DNA of 45,597 nucleotides, taken from positions 1-45,597 of the forward strand of contig NZ_JASPDO010000022.1 in assembly GCF_030230605.1 (NCBI RefSeq). The letters are read 5' to 3'. Source of the stretch: Brevibacterium sp. UMB1308A. Its GTDB lineage: Bacteria; Actinomycetota; Actinomycetes; Actinomycetales; Brevibacteriaceae. The number at the start of each line of letters is the position of its first letter. Within the stretch, counting starts at the first letter, position 1. The notes beneath the pieces were generated by a model. The model saw only the letters and a program-made list of their open reading frames with translations, was not told where the DNA came from and ran no database searches. This document shows, piece by piece, positions 32,140 to 41,401 of this stretch. The position numbers and the translations under genes were made by a program.

Positions 32140-32889
32140 ATGAACGGATCTAGTGTCATGGAACCCATCGAAGAATACTTACGGAACCTCCATAAGAAGA
32201 ACAACAGCAGCACTTCTCAGTCATCCGACCCTCCCAAAGAGGAGGAACCTGAAGCACCTGAACCATTGAACGAGCATTCACCTGACGCGGCCAACGCGCC
32301 CACAACGGAGTTGCCAACGGTTGTCGCCGCACTGCGAAAAAACGAACCGGAAGGCACTCAAAAGCGGGGTACTCCCAAACAGAGAAGTCGTACACAACCC
32401 ACCAGAAAAAACAGACGCACCCAAAAACGACCTCGGCGCTATGACCTCATTATCATGGCTGCAGGAGTGGTACTCGTTGCTGTGATTGTCATGCTCGCCT
32501 TTGTTCCACGGGGCAGTGAGCAGACTGTTGCCCAAAGCGCTCCTAGTGGTTCGGAGAAACGACCAACTCACGAAGAGTCAGCCCATGATGCCGTGATTCG
32601 TTTGTGCAATGAACGAGCTCTGGCCTTCAGTACGGCCGATGAAAAACTCTTGCGCTCTCTTACCGTGGACGGTTCACCTGCACGGCAGGCAGAAAAATTC
32701 GATGATCTTCACAAGTACGGGGGAGTGGACATCGCAATTGACGCTACCGACATCGACGTGGCCAGCGAGACGAATGATTCTGCCGTCGTTACCGCAACAG
32801 TCACCGCTCACCCGGAGAAGGGCGTGCGTCTGACACTCACACTCAAGAAGGTGGACAAGCGGTGGCGCGTTTGGGAGGTCACAGAGTAG
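32140..32889 (+). CDS. Hypothetical membrane-anchored protein with extracellular NTF2-like end
   Basis: I do not recognise a named family. The 249 residues start with a polar, Glu/Pro-rich cytoplasmic part (about 1-90) and a very basic patch (KNRRTQKRPRRYD). One helix follows at about 104-121 (LIIMAAGVVLVAVIVMLAF). The remaining ~125 residues lie outside and resemble a small NTF2-like fold (AVIRLCNERALAFSTADEKLLRSLTVDGSPA as its ends AVIRLC and TVDGSPA; then ...TLTLKKVDKRWRVWEV). ATG 32140 is used; a TTG at 32125 is possible. It is divergent from lipB and ends at a strong terminator. Confidence 0.75.
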   Translation: MNGSSVMEPIEEYLRNLHKKNNSSTSQSSDPPKEEEPEAPEPLNEHSPDAANAPTTELPTVVAALRKNEPEGTQKRGTPKQRSRTQPTRKNRRTQKRPRRYDLIIMAAGVVLVAVIVMLAFVPRGSEQTVAQSAPSGSEKRPTHEESAHDAVIRLCNERALAFSTADEKLLRSLTVDGSPARQAEKFDDLHKYGGVDIAIDATDIDVASETNDSAVVTATVTAHPEKGVRLTLTLKKVDKRWRVWEVTE

Positions 32890-32900
32890 ACATAGATAAA

Positions 32901-32934
32901 CAAAGCGGGAGGTGCATACACACCTCCCGCTTTG
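32901..32934. terminator. Bidirectional terminator between the hypothetical gene and sucB
   Basis: The arms CAAAGCGGGAGGTG (32901-32914) and CACCTCCCGCTTTG (32921-32934) are exact 14-base complements with a 6-base loop. A/T runs flank both sides, so it serves both convergent genes. Confidence 0.92.
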
Positions 32935-32947
32935 TTCTTAGCTCGAC

Positions 32948-34735
32948 TTACAGGTCAAGGTCAGCTTCGAAGTTTCCTTCTTCCAAACGAGCCTTGATGG
33001 TCTGCAGGAAGCGACCTGCGTCAGCACCATCAACCAGTTCGTGGTTGTAGGTCAGCGGCAGGTAGACCATGTCGCGGATCGCGATGGACTCTTCGCCGTC
33101 CTCAGTCTTCACTACGACTGGGCGCTTGGTGATCACACCGGTGCCCAGAATTCCCATCTGAGGTGCATTGATGATTGGCGTGTCAAACAGCGCGCCTACT
33201 GAGCCGATGTTGGTGATGGTGAAGGTTCCACCAGACAGTTCATCGGGTCCGATCTTTCCAGAACGCGTGCGCTCTGCAAGGTCGTCGATCGACTTCGACA
33301 GTTCAGCCAGCGACATTCCACCTGCGTCCTTGACAACCGGAACCAGCAGCCCACGTTCGGTGTCTACCGCGATTGCCAGGTTTTCGTGGTCGAAGTAGGT
33401 GATTTCCTTAGCGTCAACGTCGTACTGTGCGTTGACCTTAGGGTGAACCTGCAGGGCTTCGACAACAGCCTTTGCGAAGAACGGCAAGTAGGTGAGTTTC
33501 ACGCCGTGAGTGCTCTGGAATGCGTCCTTGTGCTGCTTGCGCAGACGCGAAACGCGAGTCATGTCCACTTCGATCACCTGGGTGAGCTGAGCGGAGTTCT
33601 GGAGCGAATCGCGCATACGTGATGCGATTGTCTGGCGAATGCGGGAAGCCTTCTGCGTGGTGCCACGCAGCTTCTTCACGTCCTCTGGGATTTCCACCTT
33701 GTGTGGGCCCTTTGGAGCAGCCGGCGCCGAGGTGGTTGCAGCTGGCGAAGAAGAAACAGCGTTGACGACGTCTTCCTTGCGGATACGTCCGCCAACACCC
33801 GTTCCTTCGACGGTGTCCAGATCCACGCCCTTTTCGCGTGCAAGCTTGCGCACCAGAGGAGTCACATAAGCGCCAGCGTTTGGACGTGAAATGCCCTTGA
33901 CCGACTGTGTCTTGACTTCTGCAGGTGCGTCAGCTTCCTTCTTAGGCTCTTCCTTAGGAGCCTCTTCAGCCTTGGCTTGTTCCTTCGGCTCTTCCTTCTT
34001 AGGTTCTTCCTTAGGAGCCTCTTCAGCCTTGGCTTGTTCCTTCGGCTCTTCCTTCGGCTCGTCGTCCTGTGCAGAAGAGTCGTCAGCGGAAGCGTCGCCG
34101 GATCCAATGCGAGCCAGTGGAGCACCGACCTCAACCTCTTCGTCTTCAGCAGCGAGCTGCTCAAGAAGAACGCCGGCTACGGGTGAAGGGATTTCGGTGT
34201 CGACCTTGTCGGTCGAAACCTCGACGAGTGGTTCGTCGACCTCGACTTCCTCGCCAACTTCTTTGAGCCAGCGAGTAATGGTTCCTTCGGTCACCGACTC
34301 ACCCAGAGCAGGCATAGGAACCTCGCTTGATTCACCCGATGAAGCTGGCTTCGAGTCGTCCGACTTTTCTTCTGACGCCTCCTCAGACGAGTCTTCCTCA
34401 GCGCTGTCATCGCGTGAAGCGTCTTCGGCAGGTGCTTCCTCTGCTTCTTCCTGAGGCTCTTCTTCAGCTTTGTCATCTGACGAGTCGCCACCACCGGAGC
34501 CATCGCCAATGATCGCGAGGTCTCCACCAACTTCTACAACGTCGTCCACATCAGCAAGAATCTTTTCGAGGACACCTGCGTACGGGCTAGGGATTTCGGT
34601 GTCGACCTTGTCGGTCGAAACCTCAAGTAACGGTTCGTCGACTTCAACTTCTTCGCCGACTTCTTTGAGCCAGCGAGTAACGGTACCTTCGGTGACGGAT
34701 TCACCGAGGGCCGGCATCTGTACGGAGTTAGACAT
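32948..34735 (-). CDS. sucB: Dihydrolipoamide acyltransferase (E2), two lipoyl domains
   Basis: This 595-residue core protein carries acyl groups on lipoyl arms in pyruvate and/or 2-oxoglutarate dehydrogenase complexes. Two lipoyl domains (about 4-78 and 140-215) are nearly the same, each with the lipoylated lysine in [12 protein letters not shown]. They are joined by long acidic, Ala/Glu/Lys/Pro-rich linkers. An E3-binding domain ([20 protein letters not shown]) is near 292, and the catalytic domain ends with the HxxxDG motif [16 protein letters not shown] 34733-34735 has GGGGAAAA upstream. It lies 15 bases after lpd. Actinobacteria often use one such E2 for both complexes, so the usual name sucB should not be read strictly. 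Confidence 0.92.
   Translation of the reverse strand: MSNSVQMPALGESVTEGTVTRWLKEVGEEVEVDEPLLEVSTDKVDTEIPSPYAGVLEKILADVDDVVEVGGDLAIIGDGSGGGDSSDDKAEEEPQEEAEEAPAEDASRDDSAEEDSSEEASEEKSDDSKPASSGESSEVPMPALGESVTEGTITRWLKEVGEEVEVDEPLVEVSTDKVDTEIPSPVAGVLLEQLAAEDEEVEVGAPLARIGSGDASADDSSAQDDEPKEEPKEQAKAEEAPKEEPKKEEPKEQAKAEEAPKEEPKKEADAPAEVKTQSVKGISRPNAGAYVTPLVRKLAREKGVDLDTVEGTGVGGRIRKEDVVNAVSSSPAATTSAPAAPKGPHKVEIPEDVKKLRGTTQKASRIRQTIASRMRDSLQNSAQLTQVIEVDMTRVSRLRKQHKDAFQSTHGVKLTYLPFFAKAVVEALQVHPKVNAQYDVDAKEITYFDHENLAIAVDTERGLLVPVVKDAGGMSLAELSKSIDDLAERTRSGKIGPDELSGGTFTITNIGSVGALFDTPIINAPQMGILGTGVITKRPVVVKTEDGEESIAIRDMVYLPLTYNHELVDGADAGRFLQTIKARLEEGNFEADLDL
33937..34050 (-). repeat. 57-base tandem duplication in the sucB linker
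   Basis: Two copies (33937-33993 and 33994-34050) encode a 19-residue unit, [19 protein letters not shown]. They differ by one base at the start, and a partial third copy follows. This is likely to vary in copy number. Confidence 0.9.
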
Positions 34736-34750
34736 GTATTTTCCCCTGAA

Positions 34751-36142
34751 TCAGTTGTGGAAGTGGAGTGGCTTACCGGCAAGGGCGAGCATAGCTTCGC
34801 CGATTGCTTCGTTCTGAGTTGGGTGTCCGTGGATCAGGTGTGCGACTTCTTCTGGGAATGCTTCCCAGTTGATGATGAGCTGCGCTTCACCAACCTGTTC
34901 GGAGAAACGTGCTCCAATTCCGCACAGACCCACAACCGGCCCTTCCTTGACGCGGACAGCCTTAACGAAGCCGTTGGTCTTGAGAATCGCAGACTTCGCG
35001 TTACCGCCCAGTGGGAACTTCACGCTTGCGATCTTGTCTTCGCCATACTTTTCTTTAGCCTGGTCCTCGGTGAGTCCCACGGAGAAGATTTCGGGTTCTG
35101 AGTAGGTGGCGCGTGGCACACCGTTTTCATCGACTGGAGTTGGTTCAAGTCCCGCAATTTCTTCCGCTACGAAGATTCCGTGACCGAAAGAACGGTGCGC
35201 CAGCTGCAGACCAGGAACAATGTCACCGATTGCCCAGATGTTACCAACGCCGGTGTGCAGACGTTCATTGGTGACAACGAATCCACGGTCGAGCTTGATA
35301 CCAGCTTCTTCATAACCGAAGCCAGCAGTCACCGGTCCACGACCAACAGCGACAAGAAGAACATCAGCTTCGAGTTCTGAACCGTCTTCGAGCTGAACCT
35401 TTACGCCGTTGTCGTCCTGTTCGACGCTCTTGAACTTCACGCCCAGTTTGGACTTGATCTTGCGGCGGCGGAATGCCTTTTCAAGTTCCTTCGAAATGTC
35501 GGCGTCTTCGTTTGCGACGAGGCGGGGGAGACCTTCAACGATGGTGACTTCCGAACCGAGCGATGACCAGATGCTTGCGAACTCACAACCGATCACACCG
35601 CCACCCAGAACGATCGCGCTGCCAGGCACCTCGGTGTGGCTCAAGGCTTCAGTGCTGGTGAGAACGCGTCCGCCAATTTCAATTCCGATGGTCTTAGGTT
35701 CGGAACCAGTAGCCAGGATGATGTTCTTTGCTTCAAGCTCAAGTTCACCCTCGTCGGTCGACACAGTCACAGTCGACTGGTCCTTGAGCTTGGCTTCACC
35801 GCTAATCAGGTCGACACCGTCGGCCTTGATCATGCCGGACAGACCCTTGTGGTTACGGTCGACAATTCCGTCTTTGAACTTGACCGCCGCTTCCATGTCT
35901 ACACCCTGGAACTCGGAAAGGATTCCGAAGCTCTTGGAGTCGCGAACGTTGTGCGCGATTTCGGCTACGTGCAACAGCGCCTTAGTGGGAATGCACCCAC
36001 GGTGGAGGCACGTACCGCCCACCTTGTCGCGTTCGATAAGTGCGACCTTCATGTCAAGCTGTGAAGCACGGATTGCAGCCGAGTAGCCAGCTGTTCCGCC
36101 TCCCAGAATGACCAAGTCGTACGAGTTCTTAGAATCAACCAC
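34751..36142 (-). CDS. lpd: Dihydrolipoamide dehydrogenase (E3)
   Basis: This 463-residue flavoprotein re-oxidises lipoyl arms of the E2 protein with NAD. I start at GTG 36140-36142 (VDSKNSYDLVILGGG) because GAGGAG lies 8 bases upstream; the longer frame has no such site. Motifs are the FAD loop GGGTAGYSAAIRA, the redox cysteines GGTCLHRGCIPTKA, the NAD loop IVLGGGVIGCEFASIWSSLGSE (written here by its ends IVLGGGVIG and SLGSE) and the C-terminal HGHPTQNEA. The gap to sucB is 15 bases. pepA is upstream on the same strand, behind a hairpin, so lpd-sucB may have its own promoter. Confidence 0.94.
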   Translation of the reverse strand: MVDSKNSYDLVILGGGTAGYSAAIRASQLDMKVALIERDKVGGTCLHRGCIPTKALLHVAEIAHNVRDSKSFGILSEFQGVDMEAAVKFKDGIVDRNHKGLSGMIKADGVDLISGEAKLKDQSTVTVSTDEGELELEAKNIILATGSEPKTIGIEIGGRVLTSTEALSHTEVPGSAIVLGGGVIGCEFASIWSSLGSEVTIVEGLPRLVANEDADISKELEKAFRRRKIKSKLGVKFKSVEQDDNGVKVQLEDGSELEADVLLVAVGRGPVTAGFGYEEAGIKLDRGFVVTNERLHTGVGNIWAIGDIVPGLQLAHRSFGHGIFVAEEIAGLEPTPVDENGVPRATYSEPEIFSVGLTEDQAKEKYGEDKIASVKFPLGGNAKSAILKTNGFVKAVRVKEGPVVGLCGIGARFSEQVGEAQLIINWEAFPEEVAHLIHGHPTQNEAIGEAMLALAGKPLHFHN

Positions 36143-36322
36143 GATGAGCTCCTCATACTCGTGAAAACAAATTGCCGTATCAGCGGTTACTCTTATCTTT
36201 CCACGAACTGGGAAAAATTTGGCAACACGTTGCGGGAAGAAAGCCGAATGTGGTGCGAACAACACAAAGGTTCACACCACATTCCATGCTTCACGTCCGC
36301 ATAACCGCTTGCGTGCTTAGGG
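36143..36322. other. Spacer between pepA and lpd
   Basis: This 180-base spacer holds the pepA-side hairpin at 36246-36284 and the likely lpd promoter region. I see no coding sequence. Confidence 0.6.
36246..36284 (-). terminator. Probable terminator of pepA
   Basis: Two 15-base arms (36246-36260 and 36270-36284) pair with one mismatch around a 9-base loop. On the minus strand GGCTTTCTTCCC follows. The loop lies 39 bases beyond the pepA stop. Confidence 0.65.
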
Positions 36323-37783
36323 TTATTTGCTCAGTCCTCGGGCGACTTCAATGAGCGTCCGCACTGGAACACCAGTCCCACCTTCGGGCGTGTAACCCCA
36401 TGGGCTTGTTGTGAACGACGGACCGGCAATGTCGATGTGTGCCCATTCCGTTCCTTCTTCAATGAATTCCTTCAGGAAGATACCGGCTGCGAGCATTCCA
36501 CCCTCGCGTGTACCGGAGTTCTTCAGGTCTGCAGTCGCGGAGCGGAACTGGTCGCGGATTTCCTCGGGGAATGGCATTGGCCACATCTGTTCGCCAGCTG
36601 CGTGAGCTGCTTCACAGACGTTGTCGCGCGCAGCCTCGGTCCCCATCACACCCGTCGTGCGCTTACCCAGCGCCACAATCTGAGCGCCGGTCAGCGTTGC
36701 AATGTCAATGACAACGTCCGGGTTGTCCTTCTGTGCGGAAACCAGACCGTCAGCCAGCACCAGGCGCCCTTCAGCGTCGGTGTTGGTAACTTCAACGGTC
36801 TTACCACCCAGAATCGTGACAACATCTGAGGGACGCTGAGCGTTGCCGTCAGGCATGTTCTCAGCCAGGCACAGCCATGCGGTGACCTTGACGTTCAGCC
36901 CGAGGTCGGCAACGGCGAACAATGTGTGTGCGGCTGCCGCTGCACCACCCATGTCCGACTTCATCTCTTCCATCGACTGGGCAGGCTTGAGCGACAGTCC
37001 ACCAGAGTCGAACGTGATTCCCTTACCCACAAGCGCCAAGTGCTTCTCAGCCTTCTTGGGGGAGTACTCGAGCTTAACCAAACGAGGACCACGTGCGGAT
37101 CCACGTCCCACGCCGTGCAGACCACCGTAACCGTTTTCTTCCAGGTACTTGGCGTCGTAAATCGTAGCCTTGACCTTACGCCCCTTGGAGAGTTCGCTGA
37201 CACGGTTAGCAAAAGTCTCTGGGTACAGGTCCAGCGGAGGCTGGTTCACGAGGTCACGCGCACCAATCACACCGGAAGCGATGATGTGAGCTTCTTCAAC
37301 AGCGTCCTTGAACTTCTTAGCGGTGATAACAGTGATCTCAGAAGCGGTCTTCTTCTTGTCGTTCACATAGTCGTTGTAGCGGTACGCACCCAAGACGGCG
37401 CCCAACGTGATAGCAGCTGCGACCTCGGCGGTGGGGGTGGGGAGCGCAAAGGCGACAGAGACCTCGGCGTCCAACCCGCGGGTAAATGACCCCACATGCT
37501 GACGCAACTTTTCGAGGTCATCTTCCAACTTCTCAACTTCACCAACGCCAATGACCGCGACGCTTTTCGCACTTACACCTTTGGGCGCAACGACACGCAC
37601 TGACGAACCAGCTTTACCAGCGAAGTCGATCGCATCAAGCGCGCCTGTGAGCTCTTTGACGACCGATTTGTCCAACTCAGCGAGAACAGCGCCGTTGTGT
37701 GTTTTCGCTACGACCAAAATGTCAGCCTTCACCTTCGATGCAGAAACATTCGAAGCCGACACTGAAACCGGGACTGTTGGCAT
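36323..37783 (-). CDS. pepA: Leucyl aminopeptidase (M17)
   Basis: This 486-residue cytoplasmic enzyme removes N-terminal amino acids from peptides with two metal ions. The start at ATG 37781-37783 is preferred because GGAAGGA lies 9 bases upstream; the ATG three codons before is too close to it. The M17 metal site is seen as LVGKGITFDSGGLSLKP (Lys, Asp), SDMGGAAAAAHTL and the signature NTDAEGRLVLADGL. The zinc-binding Asp and Glu are in this last motif. The N-terminal ~170 residues are the non-catalytic domain. It is divergent from pyrD. Confidence 0.94.
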   Translation of the reverse strand: MPTVPVSVSASNVSASKVKADILVVAKTHNGAVLAELDKSVVKELTGALDAIDFAGKAGSSVRVVAPKGVSAKSVAVIGVGEVEKLEDDLEKLRQHVGSFTRGLDAEVSVAFALPTPTAEVAAAITLGAVLGAYRYNDYVNDKKKTASEITVITAKKFKDAVEEAHIIASGVIGARDLVNQPPLDLYPETFANRVSELSKGRKVKATIYDAKYLEENGYGGLHGVGRGSARGPRLVKLEYSPKKAEKHLALVGKGITFDSGGLSLKPAQSMEEMKSDMGGAAAAAHTLFAVADLGLNVKVTAWLCLAENMPDGNAQRPSDVVTILGGKTVEVTNTDAEGRLVLADGLVSAQKDNPDVVIDIATLTGAQIVALGKRTTGVMGTEAARDNVCEAAHAAGEQMWPMPFPEEIRDQFRSATADLKNSGTREGGMLAAGIFLKEFIEEGTEWAHIDIAGPSFTTSPWGYTPEGGTGVPVRTLIEVARGLSK

Positions 37784-37839
37784 TAGTAACATTCCTTCCG
37801 TTTATTGGGTTCTTTTCGATACTAGACCAACCGGCCGGA

Positions 37840-37845
37840 TACGAT
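37840..37845 (+). promoter_or_regulatory. -10 box TACGAT of a leaderless pyrD mRNA
   Basis: TACGAT is followed by six bases (GAGAGT) and the GTG at 37852. There is no suitable ribosome-binding site. Confidence 0.5.
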
Positions 37846-37851
37846 GAGAGT

Positions 37852-38919
37852 GTGTATGACTTCTTGTTTCGTAACGTCCTGACTCACGTCGACCCAGAAC
37901 GCGCACACCACATGAGCTTGACTGCGCTCAGGGCGCTGGATACGGCAGGTCTTGGTTCCTATTTCGCCGAGATGTACGGGACAGCGCCCGATCCAGCGAA
38001 CGTGCTTGGCCTTCGGTTTCCTAACCGTGTGGGGCTGGCAGCAGGGTTCGACAAAAATGGTAGCGCGATCCGTGCTCTTGCACGTCTGGGTTTTGGCCAC
38101 ATTGAAGTCGGCACGATCACCGCCCACTCACAACCGGGCAACCCTAAGCCTCGCCTGTTTAGGCTCACAGATCACGAAGCGATTCTTAACCGCATGGGCT
38201 TTAACAACGACGGAGCCCGGCAGGCCGTCTTCAACATCCGGGCTGAGCTCAAGAAGTTGCGGGTGCTACCTGAGTCACGAAGGCCCATCGTTGGGATCAA
38301 CATTGGGAAGACCAAGGTCGTTCCTGCCGAAGACGCGGTCAGCGACTACGCGACCTCGGCACGCCTTTTGAGCCCCCTTGCGGACTATATGGTCATCAAC
38401 GTCAGCTCACCCAACACGCCGGGGCTACGCGACCTACAAGCGATCGACACGTTGCGTCCCATTGTTGACGCCGTGCGCGCTGAAGCAGATGAGGCTGTGC
38501 GCAATCCACGCTCGACTCTGGGTCACGTACCACTACTCGTGAAGATTGCGCCTGATCTGAATGACCAGGACATTCTAGAAGTCACTGACATGTGCATCGA
38601 TGCTGGCGTTGACGGGCTCATCTGCACGAACACCACAATTAACCGTGAGGTTTTAAGCGGAAAAGACAAGGAGCTGGCCCAAGCAGAAGCCGGTGGCATC
38701 TCTGGGCGCCCGGTTGCTGACAGGTCGCTCGAGGTGTTGCGCCTCATCAGGTCTCACACCGACGCGCTCACGTTGGTTTCCGTAGGCGGAATAGAAACTG
38801 CGGCCCACGCTCACGAGCGTCTGGCCGCAGGTGCGTCGCTGGTGCAGGGCTACACGGGAATGATCTACCGCGGACCCGGCTGGGCGTCACAGATTACGAA
38901 GGGTATTCGCCACGCTTAA
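37852..38919 (+). CDS. pyrD: Dihydroorotate dehydrogenase, class 2 (quinone-linked)
   Basis: This 355-residue enzyme makes orotate in pyrimidine synthesis and passes electrons to quinone. I start at GTG 37852 ([19 protein letters not shown]), which sits six bases after TACGAT. The N-terminal helix domain marks class 2. Motifs are [54 protein letters not shown] with the catalytic serine, and [17 protein letters not shown]. The last 26 bases overlap the DUF3043 gene on the other strand. Confidence 0.95.
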   Translation: MYDFLFRNVLTHVDPERAHHMSLTALRALDTAGLGSYFAEMYGTAPDPANVLGLRFPNRVGLAAGFDKNGSAIRALARLGFGHIEVGTITAHSQPGNPKPRLFRLTDHEAILNRMGFNNDGARQAVFNIRAELKKLRVLPESRRPIVGINIGKTKVVPAEDAVSDYATSARLLSPLADYMVINVSSPNTPGLRDLQAIDTLRPIVDAVRAEADEAVRNPRSTLGHVPLLVKIAPDLNDQDILEVTDMCIDAGVDGLICTNTTINREVLSGKDKELAQAEAGGISGRPVADRSLEVLRLIRSHTDALTLVSVGGIETAAHAHERLAAGASLVQGYTGMIYRGPGWASQITKGIRHA

Positions 38920-39511
38920 CCTTGGCGCGCGGCGTGCGCAGAACCCGTAGCTGGATGGCGCGCATAGTCGCGTAGAAACCGAGTCCGCGTTCCAGGTTCT
39001 CCTTGCCCCCGAACTTTTGGGCCATACGTCCTCGGAGCTGATAGTTGAGGAAGATCGAATCCAGGATGATCAAGGCAAACAGTCCGTACACCACGATTGT
39101 CGCGTACAACTGAATCTGCTGATTGCTGAAAATCCCCACGATCAAAACAACCACGGCCACGGGGATCAGTAGCTCGCCAATCGAAAACCGCGCGTCCACA
39201 AAGTCACGCACGTAGCGTCGCTGCGGCCCTCTGTCGCGGGCAGTCAAGTAACGCTCGTCACCCTCGAGGACACCTCGGCGGGCCTCATCACGTTGTTTCG
39301 CCATTTCCGCACGGTACTTACGCTTCGCCTCTTTCCGGTCATCGGGCACCAGCGAGCGTTTCCGCTTCGCTTCCTGCTCTTTGCGGGTGGGCGTGGGCCT
39401 GTTCTTTTTAGCTTCGGCATCACGAACGGTCGGCTCTTCTGGAGCCGTGTTCTGCTCAACTTCCTGAGCATCCGTCGCTTTGTCTTTTTTCCGTCCAAAC
39501 ACGCCCAACAT
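38894..39511 (-). CDS. DUF3043-family membrane protein
   Basis: The ATG at 39509-39511 (LGVFGRKKDKATD) gives 205 residues; a longer frame runs back over the divergent peptidase start. The N-terminal half is very basic and charged (TRKEQEAKRKRSLVPDDRKEAKRKYRAEMAKQRD, ends TRKEQEAKRKR and EMAKQRD) with YLTARDRGPQRRYVRDFVD, which is typical of the family. Two helices follow (around ELLIPVAVVVLIVGIF and LYATIVVYGLFALIILDSIF). The C-terminal part is basic. The family is conserved in actinobacteria; its function is unknown. Confidence 0.87.
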   Translation of the reverse strand: MLGVFGRKKDKATDAQEVEQNTAPEEPTVRDAEAKKNRPTPTRKEQEAKRKRSLVPDDRKEAKRKYRAEMAKQRDEARRGVLEGDERYLTARDRGPQRRYVRDFVDARFSIGELLIPVAVVVLIVGIFSNQQIQLYATIVVYGLFALIILDSIFLNYQLRGRMAQKFGGKENLERGLGFYATMRAIQLRVLRTPRAKVKRGEYPS

Positions 39512-39516
39512 AGTAT
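39511..39516 (+). promoter_or_regulatory. -10 box TAGTAT of a leaderless M20 peptidase mRNA
   Basis: TAGTAT is followed by seven bases and the ATG at 39524. It overlaps the first base of the divergent DUF3043 start codon, so both promoters must be intertwined in a 12-base gap. Confidence 0.5.
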
Positions 39517-39523
39517 CGGAAGT

Positions 39524-40942
39524 ATGACTAACAACTCGCACCCCGCCCAGGCGGGACACCCAGATTCAGCTGTTTCCGACGTTTTGACGCCCGAATCTCT
39601 ACGCGCGGCCCTCGACGCAGAGTTTGATCGCGTGCTCGCTCAACTCTCGGAGTTGGTCGCCATCGAGTCTGTCGCATGGCCGGCCTATGATCGCGCACAT
39701 GTAGAAAAGAGCGCCGAGGTCGTCGCCCAGATGGCGCGCGAACTTGCCTTTGATTCGGTAGAGATTCTCACCGCAACAACCCCCAGCGGGGAAGAAGGCT
39801 ACCCAGCTGTTGTTGCGCGCAAAGCAGCACCAGAAGGTCGCCCCACCGTTGTCCTGTATGCCCACCACGACGTTCAGCCCACCGGCGACGTTGCGCTGTG
39901 GAATACCGAACCCTTCGTCGCAACTGTCAAAGGCGACCGCATGTACGGACGTGGAGCCGCCGATGACAAAGCCGGTGTCATGGTGCACTTAGCTGCGCTC
40001 AAGCTCTTAGGGGACAAACTCAACGTGGGGGTGGTCCTCTTCATCGAAGGTGAAGAAGAAGCCGGCTCGCCTAGCTTCAACAACTTCCTCCACACGTACC
40101 GGGACAAACTCGAAGGCGACGTGATCGTGGTGGCCGACTCTGGTAACTGGGCCGAACGCGTGCCAGCGCTCACCGTGAGCCTCCGCGGCATGGTTGCTCT
40201 TGAGTTCTCGCTCACAACGCTCAACCACTCTGTTCACTCTGGAATGTACGGAGGCCTCGTTCCCGATGCGGGCATGGCGATGATTCGCCTGCTGAACACG
40301 CTCCATAACGATGACGGCTCCGTTGCGGTAGAGGGGCTCGTTCAGAATGAGGACGTTGCAAACGACTACGACGAAGCGACAATCCGCAAGGACTCCGGCG
40401 TTCTCGACAGCACCGAACTGATTGGGTCCGGTCCATTCGCAAGTCGCGTGTGGTCCAAGCCTGCGCTCACTGTAATTGGCATCGACATTCCGGACGTCGA
40501 CCACTCGTCGAACACTCTGCAAGCGTCAGTACGTGCCAAAGTTTCCATGCGTCTGGCACCCGGCCAGGACCCACAGGACGCTTTGTCGAAGCTCAAGCAG
40601 CACGTAGAGGAAAATGTTCCATTTGGCGCAACCTTGGAGTTTGGCCCAGAGGAGTCGGGTGCACCGTGGCAAGCCAATCTGGACGACCCGCGTGTGGCTG
40701 TTGCTAAACAAGCAATCAGCGACGGGTTCGGCACAGACGTCGTCGATATGGGACTCGGTGGGTCCATTCCTTTTATCGCGGACCTGTTAGAAGTTTTCCC
40801 ACAAGCGTCGATCTTGGTCACAGGAATTGAAGACCCTGATACACGTGCCCACAGCGCAAATGAGTCTCTATTCTTGCCGGACTTCAAGTCAGCGATCGTT
40901 TCAGAAGCTCTGCTTCTTCACCGGTTAGGTCAGTCGGAATAG
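39524..40942 (+). CDS. M20-family metallopeptidase (dipeptidase)
   Basis: I start at ATG 39524, not in the longer frame that crosses the DUF3043 gene, giving 472 residues. Metal-binding motifs are LYAHHDVQPTGD (His, Asp), YGRGAADDKAGVM (bridging Asp), the Glu-Glu in FIEGEEEAGSP and the later DSGNW. The lid domain holds RGMVALEFSLTTLNHSVHSGMYGG (ends RGMVALE and HSGMYGG). The C-terminal metal ligand would be the His in ARAHSANE-like sequence, here DTRAHSANESL. This is the dipeptidase branch of M20 peptidases that acts on short peptides in the cytoplasm. Confidence 0.91.
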   Translation: MTNNSHPAQAGHPDSAVSDVLTPESLRAALDAEFDRVLAQLSELVAIESVAWPAYDRAHVEKSAEVVAQMARELAFDSVEILTATTPSGEEGYPAVVARKAAPEGRPTVVLYAHHDVQPTGDVALWNTEPFVATVKGDRMYGRGAADDKAGVMVHLAALKLLGDKLNVGVVLFIEGEEEAGSPSFNNFLHTYRDKLEGDVIVVADSGNWAERVPALTVSLRGMVALEFSLTTLNHSVHSGMYGGLVPDAGMAMIRLLNTLHNDDGSVAVEGLVQNEDVANDYDEATIRKDSGVLDSTELIGSGPFASRVWSKPALTVIGIDIPDVDHSSNTLQASVRAKVSMRLAPGQDPQDALSKLKQHVEENVPFGATLEFGPEESGAPWQANLDDPRVAVAKQAISDGFGTDVVDMGLGGSIPFIADLLEVFPQASILVTGIEDPDTRAHSANESLFLPDFKSAIVSEALLLHRLGQSE

Positions 40943-40959
40943 AATAATCGGAATAGAAT
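40934..40959. repeat. Short tandem repeat at the peptidase stop
   Basis: TCGGAATAGAAT occurs at 40934-40945 and 40948-40959, a period of 14 bases. The first copy contains the TAG stop codon. This looks like a small duplication upstream of the Fe-S gene promoter. Confidence 0.7.
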
Positions 40960-41022
40960 GCGCGTACAGTACGTTACGCATGAACGGACGACGTGTGACG
41001 GAATACTTATTAAGGAGAACAC

Positions 41023-41364
41023 ATGACCGCAACAGCAACGCACGGTGTTGAACTCTCAACGGTTGCCGCCGACAAAGTCCGTAGCCTCCTTGAACAGGAA
41101 GGTCGCGACGACCTCCGTCTGCGCATTGCGGTGCAACCAGGCGGATGCTCCGGGCTCATTTACCAGCTCTATTTCGACGAGCGCGTCCTCGATGGTGACG
41201 CGGTTCGTGACTTCGACGGGGTTGAAGTCATCGTTGACCGCATGAGTGTTCCCTACTTGGACGGCTCAACTATCGACTTTTCAGACACCATCGAAAAGCA
41301 AGGCTTCACCATCGACAACCCCAACGCTCAGGGATCCTGCGCGTGCGGTGACTCCTTCAGCTAA
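41023..41364 (+). CDS. erpA: Iron-sulfur cluster insertion protein (ErpA/IscA-like)
   Basis: This 113-residue A-type carrier delivers Fe-S clusters to target enzymes. The three cluster cysteines are visible: one in QPGGCSGLIYQLYF and two in GSCACGDSFS, giving the standard C-x(n)-CxC layout. AAGGAGAACAC lies just upstream of the ATG. Likely clients here include LipA. It is close to aat and ctaC but has its own leader. ErpA and IscA are hard to separate by sequence alone. Confidence 0.92.
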   Translation: MTATATHGVELSTVAADKVRSLLEQEGRDDLRLRIAVQPGGCSGLIYQLYFDERVLDGDAVRDFDGVEVIVDRMSVPYLDGSTIDFSDTIEKQGFTIDNPNAQGSCACGDSFS

Positions 41365-41401
41365 AAGCTGGATCACCGCGTAAACTGCGACGACCTCGGC
41401 G

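Noticed and set aside
39293..39523. Longer N-terminus of the M20 peptidase
   Set aside because: It is antisense to the DUF3043 gene, and the family similarity begins after ATG 39524.
40960..41022. Dyad GCGTA/TACGC upstream of the ErpA-like gene as an Fe-S regulator site
   Set aside because: The arms are only five bases and do not match a site that I can name with confidence.
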